The notes beneath the pieces are model-generated. The model was given only the letters and a program-made list of their open reading frames with translations, was not told the origin of the DNA and did no database searches. Positions 57,001 to 64,000 of a DNA stretch of 64,000 nt are shown here, one piece after another (the first letter of the stretch is position 1; the number at the start of each line of letters is the position of its first letter). Origin of the DNA: Bryum argenteum (taxonomy: Eukaryota; Streptophyta; Bryopsida; Bryales; Bryaceae); assembly GCA_037043015.1 (NCBI GenBank), contig CM073321.1, forward strand, positions 6,778,001 through 6,842,000, given 5' to 3'. The position numbers were made by a program, and so were the translations under genes.

Positions 57001-58378
57001 TAATCCTCAGTTGCACTGGTCTCTCCTTCGTGAGCGACGTATTTCCAAGGAATTCGGACAGGGGGTCTCCCAACCCGGAATTCCTTCTCTCCCTAGTCTA
57101 CCACTACCTTGGCCAGATAGAGCCATGGTCGTCCAAGCAGCATTCGGAATGGTCTTCCCTCGTCCACCCGGATCACCACGTAGTTCAGCAAATAGGTCTG
57201 CTTTCCTACACGGGACGGGATCTGAGAGAGAAGGCCGACCGGAACTACTCGAGATTGGTCTGCCATCCGTAGTACCAGGCCGGTCCGCTCCAGAGTCGTG
57301 TAGCCGAGATCGTATGCCGTATCCTCCAGCATGAGGTTAACTCCGGATCCGCCATCCACCGGAACGTTATGGATATTGCAGCCATCGACTTCAACTGTAA
57401 TTTCCGGGGCTCCGTAATCCTCGAGGGCAGCAAAATTCACTGCCACCGCCGGAAGCTTGTACCTCTTCTTCCTTCTCTGTATCCAAGCCTCCCGGATAAC
57501 CTTCTGGTAGTTGACGTTGTCGTGGAGTAGTTGACCGATCGTGACATTCGCGCGCTGATCCTTGACGTCCTGCAGGATGTCGTACTCATCTACCCTTGCT
57601 TTGGGTCCCGGTTTTAATATGACCGGATTGTCCACAAACCGGACTTTCTTCGCCTCCGGTTTCGGATCCTCCTTCAGCAAGGAGTCCCTGACCTCATCAG
57701 TTATGTCTATTTCTAACCTATTGTACTCCACCCCTTTCTTTGCTTCTACCGGGGGTGGTTCTACTGGTGGCTGGCTACTCCGGTTTACGTCCCCAGAGTA
57801 ACCACCCGGACTATCGCTGCGTTTCCGGTTGGCCCTTGTACTCTTCTTCTTTCGCCGGTTACCGGAGTCCTCATTGCCTTTGGTGGAGCTGCGGGTGGAG
57901 ACTTTGTTCACAGCAACCTCCCCCACGTCCGGCAGTTCCACCTCCTGGCATCATTTAGGCGGATTGTCGACCCCGGCGGTATGCGCGTAGTTCAGCGCAG
58001 TCATCTCCCGAGGTGGCTCCACCACCATTTTCGGTGCAATCTTCTGTCGAGGAGGTTTTGGACAACTCGTCTCTCTATGGCCATGCTCTCTACAGTTTTG
58101 ACAAGGTAGGATTTGCGACTCCTCCGTTACTTGTAAGGGCTCGTTGAAGCACCCGGTCGCATAATGACCATCTTGTCCCGCACCGTAGCACTGGACATTG
58201 TCCAAGTAGTCAGAACTCGCCGATCTCCGGGTGGGCCGTTCGGACTGGCTCCCCGCCCATGCCCGGATCTGCCTAGGTTACCGGTCGGTCGAGGGGGGTT
58301 CCCCCTTCCCCTTCCGTAACCGGTTTGGACCTGGTAGATGTACTGGACATCACCATCCGAATAATCATCATCATCCGG
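51000..58378 (-). mobile_element. Ty3/gypsy retrotransposon 1 (fossil, interrupted)
   Basis: Minus-strand order: zinc knuckles (about 57.95-58.2 kb), aspartic protease (VPVDGGSG, about 57.1-57.9), reverse transcriptase with FIDDF and RNase H with TIDASG (about 54.9-56.9), integrase with HHCC finger and core (about 53.8-54.95), then a 3' accessory ORF (about 52.3-53.1). The left end, where one LTR should lie (51.0-52.3 kb), could not be fixed. The right end is interrupted by gypsy element 2 at 58,379. It is broken, with roughly five interruptions, and older than element 2. The sequence is unusually rich in CCGG. Confidence 0.85.
52271..53121 (-). CDS. 3' accessory ORF of gypsy element 1
   Basis: It lies downstream of integrase, where some plant gypsy elements carry an envelope-position or unknown ORF. 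Its start contains LREDLLRMGCAGLYDAPWDL, resembling the beginning of the proteins in the two copies at 43-50 kb, followed by a long Pro/Glu/Gly-rich acidic region. No membrane segment is seen. Part of a fossil. Confidence 0.5.
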
Positions 58379-58402
58379 TGTCGCAACCCTTGCTAGCTCA
58401 CC

Positions 58403-58508
58403 TTGGCTTACACCAACTTTTTCCCAACTCTAGCAAGTGTCACGAGCGCTAACTCTTGGCTTACACCAACTTTTTCCCAACTCTAGCAAGTGTCACGAGC
58501 GCTAACTC
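58403..58508 (+). repeat. 53-bp tandem repeat, two units, in left LTR
   Basis: The unit begins TTGGCTTACACCAACTTTTT and includes AGCAAGTGTCACGAGCGC. The right LTR has three units. Confidence 0.95.
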
Positions 58509-58831
58509 TGCACATCCCCCACATGCACAAAGTTAGCTCTCCATACCAACCACCAAGCTCACTGCTTGGTTATCAATCCCTCTTACTCATGCAACCGGGA
58601 CTCAACCCCTTCGTAGGTAGCCAATGGTTAGGTGCGGACTTCCACTTATGTCCAAGGCCCAACTTGGTGGCACTCCCATACCATGCGGCCTAACCGCACT
58701 TGGTGGTGTCTCCTCACCACCGCCCATGACCACCATGGTGACCCCAAGGCCACCAAGTAATCACAACGCCGGCGGTGAGACACCACCCCACATCGGTAGC
58801 ACTCATGGTCCTCATTTTGCCTATATGAGTC

Positions 58832-59050
58832 CCGTGGTGAAGCCCCAACACTAGCTCCCCCACCGGGACTCACCTTGTCCTTATGAGCCACCGTGGTGAA
58901 GCCCCAACACTAGCTCCACCCACCGTGCCTCATTTTGCACTTTGAGTCCCCATGGTGGAGCCCCAACACTAGCTCCACCCATTGGGACTCACCTTGGCTT
59001 GGGAGTCCCCATGGTGAGGCCCCAACACTAGCCACACCACTCGGGACTCC
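58832..59050 (+). repeat. About 65-bp tandem repeats in left LTR
   Basis: Four diverged units share GCCCCAACACTAGCTCCACC and GGGACTCACCTTG. Confidence 0.8.
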
Positions 59051-62000
59051 CACCTTGGTCACCACCAAGGCACCATGGGAGTGGGGAGGGAGACCAGCCC
59101 TCCCCATAGTATACTCTGTGGGATTCGGCAGCCCCCTGGTCCTAGGTGAAGGGCTGGACCCTCACACCTCTAAGGTTTGGAAGACCACCCAATCTCCCAA
59201 TGCCTTAGCCGCTGGAAGGCCCCGGGAGACTTCCCGAACCTTCCAGGGCTCGTATCTACCTCGTCCCGCATCCAAACGCGACGAGCGACCACTCTATCGA
59301 CATCTACTCGTCAAGTAGATGCCGATAGACACCTTACTTGCCTCATTCCGACAAGTATTGAGGGAGTTATGCCCCTCTGAAGATTCGGGAGTCCCGGGCC
59401 AGCTTCCCAGTCCAGCACTGTCCCTGGACAGCACTCCCTTTTGTCCCACCTCATACTCCACTTCACGTCTTCCGGCATTGACTTGCTTCTCATAGCGCCT
59501 TCTTGCCTTCTCCAACAACAACTTGGTTTTTTCCAACATATGTTCCCGCTTCTTGGCCAAGTCTTCACCATCTTGGTTGAACTCTGGTGTTGAATGTGCC
59601 CCCTCGAGAGCTAAGTCAGCAGGTTGGAGTGGCTCCACTCCATAGGCCACTTTGAAAGGTGACTCCTTAGTCGCCGAGTGTGTGGCCGCATTGTAACTGA
59701 ACTCCGCCAACCCCACATAGTCTACCCAATCACGTTGGTCCGCACTCACAAAGTTCCTCAAGTATTGGTTCAAGACCCCATTCACCCTTTCAGTTTGCCC
59801 ATCTGTTTGGGGATGAAAGGCGTGCTAAATGTCAACTTGGTTCCCACCTTCCTAAAGAAGTGTCTCCAAAATGCACTTGTGAACTTTGGGTCTCGATCGA
59901 CACAATCACTCTTGGCAACCCGTGATGCTTCCACCATGCATCGAGAAAGATCTTGGCGGTCTCAAGCGCGATTGCGGTTCCTCTAGTTGGCACCATATGA
60001 GCCAACTTGCTAAACCGATCCACCATCACTAAGATGGCATCATACCCTTGCGACTCGGGAAGGCTTGTGATGAAGTCCATAGACACACTATGCCAAGGAC
60101 CCGGCGGAATTGGCAATGGTTGCAACAAGCCCGCTTGCTTTTGATATGAAGCCCGTTAAGTTGGCACTTCACACAAGTCTTCACAAAGTGGGTTATGTCA
60201 TCTTTCATCCCCGCCAATAGTACCTCCTTGACACCGTTGCAATGGTAGCCTTTTCTCCCCTATGGCCGGCTATGGGACTATCATGTTCCTCCTTCAAAAC
60301 CAACAATCTAAGCTTGCCTTGAGGAACATACACCCTACTTTGCTTATACTTGAGCAATCCATTCACCAACTTGATCTCCTTGAGCTTCTTGCCCTTCCTA
60401 AGATCACCAAGCATTTGTTGTGCCTCGGGGTCCTTCATGTACCCCTCTCTTATCCGCCGTTCCCAATTGCCTTCACCCTTATACATGAGCCGCAAGACTT
60501 GGGTGGTGCTCATGGCATGAAACTCTTCCTTTCTACTTAGCGCATCCGGCACCACATTGTCACGGCCCGGTTTGTGGATCAAGTCCACATTCATGAGCGC
60601 CAAAGTATCATGCCACCTCAATTGTTTGGCACTCATTTGTGCTTGTGTCTCAAAATACTTCAAAGACACATTATCGGTGTAGACCTTAGTCTTGTGCAAC
60701 CCCAAGTAATGTTGCCATGTCTTCAAACAATGCACCACCGCAAAGAGCTCCTTCTCGTGAGTTGGCCATCTCCTTTGACACCCATCCAACTTCTTGCTCT
60801 CATAGGCAATTGGCCTACCATCTTGCATCAAGACGCCTCCAATGGCAAAGTCACTTGCATCTGTGTGGACCTCAAAGGGCTTATCAAACTCGGGGAACTT
60901 CAACACTTTGGTGGAGATGACAACTTGTTCTTGAGTTCCTCAAAGGCTTGGTAGCAAAATTCATCCCATACTTGGTTCACCCCTTTTTCAACAAGTCGGA
61001 CAAAGGCTTGGCAATCTTAGAGAAGTTGCGTATGAAGCGGCGATAGTAGTTTGCTAGGCCAAGGAATGACCTAAGTCCCTTTTGTGTAGAAGGCCGCTTC
61101 CACTCTTGAATTGCCTTCACCTTCTTCATGTCCGGCTTGATTCCATCTCCGGTAACCACATGGCCCAAGAACTCCATCTCAAGTTGTGCAAACTCACTCT
61201 TTTCCCCATTAGCATAAAGCTTGTTGTCTCTAAGCTTCATGAGTCTTCGCCTCAAGGTGCCTTGCATGTTCCTCGGCCGTCTTGGAAAACACCAAGATGT
61301 CATCGATGTAGACAATCACAAAGTCATCCATTTCCTCTCGAAAGATGGTGTTCATAAGGGTTGTGAATGTTGAGGGTGCATTGCACAACCCAAAGGGCAT
61401 CACAAGGAACTCATAAGACCCATACCTTGTGCGGCACGCGGTCTTTTCTACATCCGCATCCGCAATGCGGATTTGGTAGTAATCCGACTTCAAGTCTATG
61501 CGACTAAAGTACTTAGCTCCCGCCAATCTATCAAAGAGATCATCAATTCGAGGCAAAGGGTAGTTGTTCTTGATGGTCACCTTATTCAAGGCCCTATAAT
61601 CAATGCACATCCTAAGCTTGCCATCCTTCTTGTCCACAAAGAGGACCGGTGCACCATATGGTGACTTGCTTGGTCTCACATAACCCCTTTCCAACAAGTC
61701 GTTTAGTTGCTTCTTTAGCTCCATCAACTCTTTTTGGTTTAACCGATAAGGTGCCTTAGAAGGTGGTTCAGCTCCAGGTAGCACCTCGATCTTGTGATCC
61801 ACTTCTCTTCTTGGGGGTAGCTCTTTGGGTAACTCATTGGTAAGCACATCCTTGTACTTGGCCAACACCTCTTGAATTTCTTTGGGAAGTGGTTGTTGCA
61901 CCCCCTTCCCCTCATGCCCAAGTTGCTCTTCACGAGCCATCACCACAAATTGATGTTCCAACATTTGGTCTAAAGAGACCAAGTTTAATTTGCCCCCCGC

Positions 62001-63504
62001 TATTGAAGGGCCACGAGTTAACTTCAACACTAACTCCTTGCCATCACGGCGCACCACTAACCGTGCTGGCTTGCGCCTCACATCCACTGTGTGCGCCTCA
62101 AAGAAGGTATCCCCTAAGATGAGGTCTACCTCATCCATCTCACATAATGTGAATTCTCAACAAACTCCAATGTCCCACACTTCAAGGTCACTTGCAACGC
62201 CACTTCCTCCGTCTTGTGCGGTTCGCCCTTTGCAAAACGCACATTGATGGGCTTGCTTGCCTTTTGCAGTGGCAAGCCCAACTCCCTTGCTAGTTTGGGA
62301 CTCATGAAGGAGTGCGTTGCCCCTTCTTGTCGGGGCACTCCGCAATGAAGTGGCCAATCTTGCCACAACCATGGCACCTCTTGGCCTTGGTGTCATCACC
62401 TTTGTCTCCCCCTTTCGATGGCTTTCCCCCTTGGTGTTCCTTTTTGTTAGAGGCTCCACCATCCACTTGTCCCTTGTGTTTGTTGCCAAAGCCAAACTTC
62501 TTGCGCTCTTTGCCTCGAGCCGCATTCCTATTTGAGCCCCTTTGTTGAGAGGGGCCACTTGACTTCCTCTCGGGTCCATCAGCCTCAATCCTTTCAACAA
62601 TCTTGATGATGCCCGCCACATCCTCAGGAAGTTTTGGGAACTTGAACAAGGCATCCACCACCCACTTTTGAAGCCCACCCAAAAAGATGCACTTCTTAGA
62701 GAACTCATCCATCTTGGGTGTGGCATTCATTTGGGCATTGAAGTCACGCACATAGGCCTTGAGAGACCCGGTGTGCCTCATTTGCACCAAGTTCATGCCT
62801 TCCCTCAACTCCCCGATACTGCGGTGTGAAGCGTTCACTCAACAAGTCTTTGAAGCCACCCCAAGTCAAGTTTGCCACCAACTCCGGCTCTTGCTCCTTT
62901 TTGCTTGTCCACCATTGAAGAGCATGATCCTTGAGAAATGTCACCGCAATGGAAACCTTGTCCTCCTCATCCGGCTTTTGGACATCATAGTAGTTATCCA
63001 TCTCAAGAAGGAATTCCTTCACCTTCCTTGCCTTACCAAGTCCCGAGAAGGTGCTTGGCATGTTTACCTTAGCCAACTTTTTGGTGGAAGATGAAGGTCG
63101 GGACCCTTGCATCATGAGGTGTTCAATCAACCTCTCTTGGCGATCCCTTTCTTCCTTCCCACGCTTGAGCTCTTGATTCACGGAGTCCATGAACTCAAGC
63201 ATTCTCATTTGGAAAGCCAATTGAGGATCTTGTTTTTCCACCCCTTGGGAAGACTCTAGGCGTCTCGACCTAGAGCGCTCCCCTTCACCCAAGGGCTCCT
63301 CTTGAAGTGACAATTCCATTTGCTCATTGCCCTCACTAGTGGCAGCTTGCTCATTGGAGTCATGAGAATGAGCCTCACTTGTAGGATCGGGGTCTTTGTT
63401 CCCCCTCGTGCGTGGCCGCTTGGAAGCTCCAGGCTCATCACCCTCAATGGTCTTCTTCTTGCCCATTGCTCCCTCACAACTTTGCACTTGGGTACTAAAA
63501 GCCT

Positions 63505-63516
63505 GCTCTGATACCA
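63505..63516 (-). other. tRNA-Met primer binding site
   Basis: On the minus strand this reads TGGTATCAGAGC, the standard plant initiator tRNA-Met site, 2 bp inside the LTR edge at 63,519. Confidence 0.9.
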
Positions 63517-63518
63517 AG

Positions 63519-64000
63519 TGTCGCAACCCTTGCTAGCTCACCTTGGCTTACACCAACTTTTTCCCAACTCTAGCAAGTGTCACGAGCGCTAACTCTTGGC
63601 TTACACCAACTTTTTCCCAACTCTAGCAAGTGTCACGAGCGCTAACTCTTGGCTTACACCAACTTTTTCCCAACTCTAGCAAGTGTCACGAGCGCTAACT
63701 CTGCACATCCCCCACATGCACAAAGTTAGCTCTCCATACCAACCACCAAGCTCACTGCTTGGTTATCAATCCCTCTTACTCATGCAACCGGGACTCAACC
63801 CCTTCGTAGGTAGCCAATGGTTAGGTGCGGACTTCCACTTATGTCCAAGGCCCAACTTGGTGGCACTCCCATACCACGCGGCCTAACCGCACTTGGTGGT
63901 GTCTCCTCACCACCGCCCATGACCACCATGGTGACCCCAAGGCCACCAAGTAATCACAACGCCGGCGGTGAGACACCACCCCACATCGGTAGCACTCATG
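63519..64000 (-). repeat. Right LTR (5' LTR) of gypsy element 2, cut by window end
   Basis: It matches the left LTR over all visible sequence with one base difference and one additional 53-bp unit (63,543-63,701 has three). Confidence 0.93.

Larger units (their letters stand above)
58379..59096 (-). repeat. Left LTR (3' LTR) of gypsy element 2
   Basis: It starts TGTCGCAACCCTTGC and probably ends with ..GAGACCA next to a purine tract (minus strand) at about 59,097-59,104, giving about 718 bp. It contains two 53-bp units and four units of about 65 bp. Confidence 0.7.
58379..64000 (-). mobile_element. Ty3/gypsy retrotransposon 2 (fossil, runs off window)
   Basis: It is flanked by long direct repeats. 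Minus-strand order: gag with CHGCGKIGHFIAEC knuckle (about 62.3-63.5 kb), protease-like region (about 62.0-62.3), reverse transcriptase with YIDDI (about 61.0-61.9), RNase H (about 60.2-60.9) and integrase (about 59.4-60.2). A tRNA-Met primer site is next to the right LTR. It is broken, with several interruptions, yet the visible LTR parts are almost identical, so insertion was recent. It sits inside gypsy element 1. Confidence 0.88.

Overview
The window looks like nuclear DNA of a green plant, most likely an early-diverging streptophyte (bryophyte, charophyte, lycophyte or fern). I base this on plant-type CCCTAAA telomere-like patches, plant-style CACTA and hAT elements, Ty3/gypsy retroelements primed by initiator tRNA-Met, and intron-rich transposon genes. 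I found no convincing host gene, tRNA or rRNA. Almost everything that can be named is mobile DNA, separated by AT-rich gene-free stretches.

Layout. 1-0.5 kb: edge-truncated copy of a transposase-like (DUF7869-type) gene. 1.9-30.6 kb: a giant DNA element, 'A', bounded by a 20-bp inverted repeat. It carries a minus-strand DUF7869-type transposase-like gene (3.0-7.2 kb), divergent from a plus-strand multi-exon gene (from 8.44 kb). That gene has a ParB-like N-terminal domain, a possible methyltransferase remnant, an acidic tail and two FCP1/NIF-like HAD phosphatase domains. Element A is interrupted by a non-autonomous CACTA (12,481-16,211, TTG target duplication) and by about 10.8 kb of AT-rich DNA plus an hAT element with a RING-finger gene (to about 27.3 kb). 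30.7-35.6 kb: AT-rich and gene-poor. 35.6-43 kb, perhaps to 47.1 kb: a second giant element, 'B', with the same protein set. 43.1-46.0 and 47.7-50.2 kb: two related retroelement-derived copies. 51.0-58.4 kb: a broken Ty3/gypsy element, itself hit by a younger gypsy element at 58,379 that runs past the window end.

The most unusual signal is in elements A and B. A holds about 40 copies of the palindrome TATCGGCTGSCAGCCGATA; B holds about 10 copies of an unrelated palindrome (arms TTTAGCTCGA and TCGAGCTAAA). Both are odd-length palindromes with one central S (C or G). Each sits in every intron I can define in its own element, in spacers and even in exons, and A's palindrome is absent from the DNA nested inside A. 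Both elements encode a ParB-like domain (IIGGQHTVTACREL in A, IIDGQHHVEAAKQL in B). I infer, without proof, a eukaryotic transposon system in which an element-encoded ParB-like protein recognises private parS-like sites, for partition-like clamping, anti-silencing or transposition control. Both elements look decayed, with several interruptions in their reading frames.
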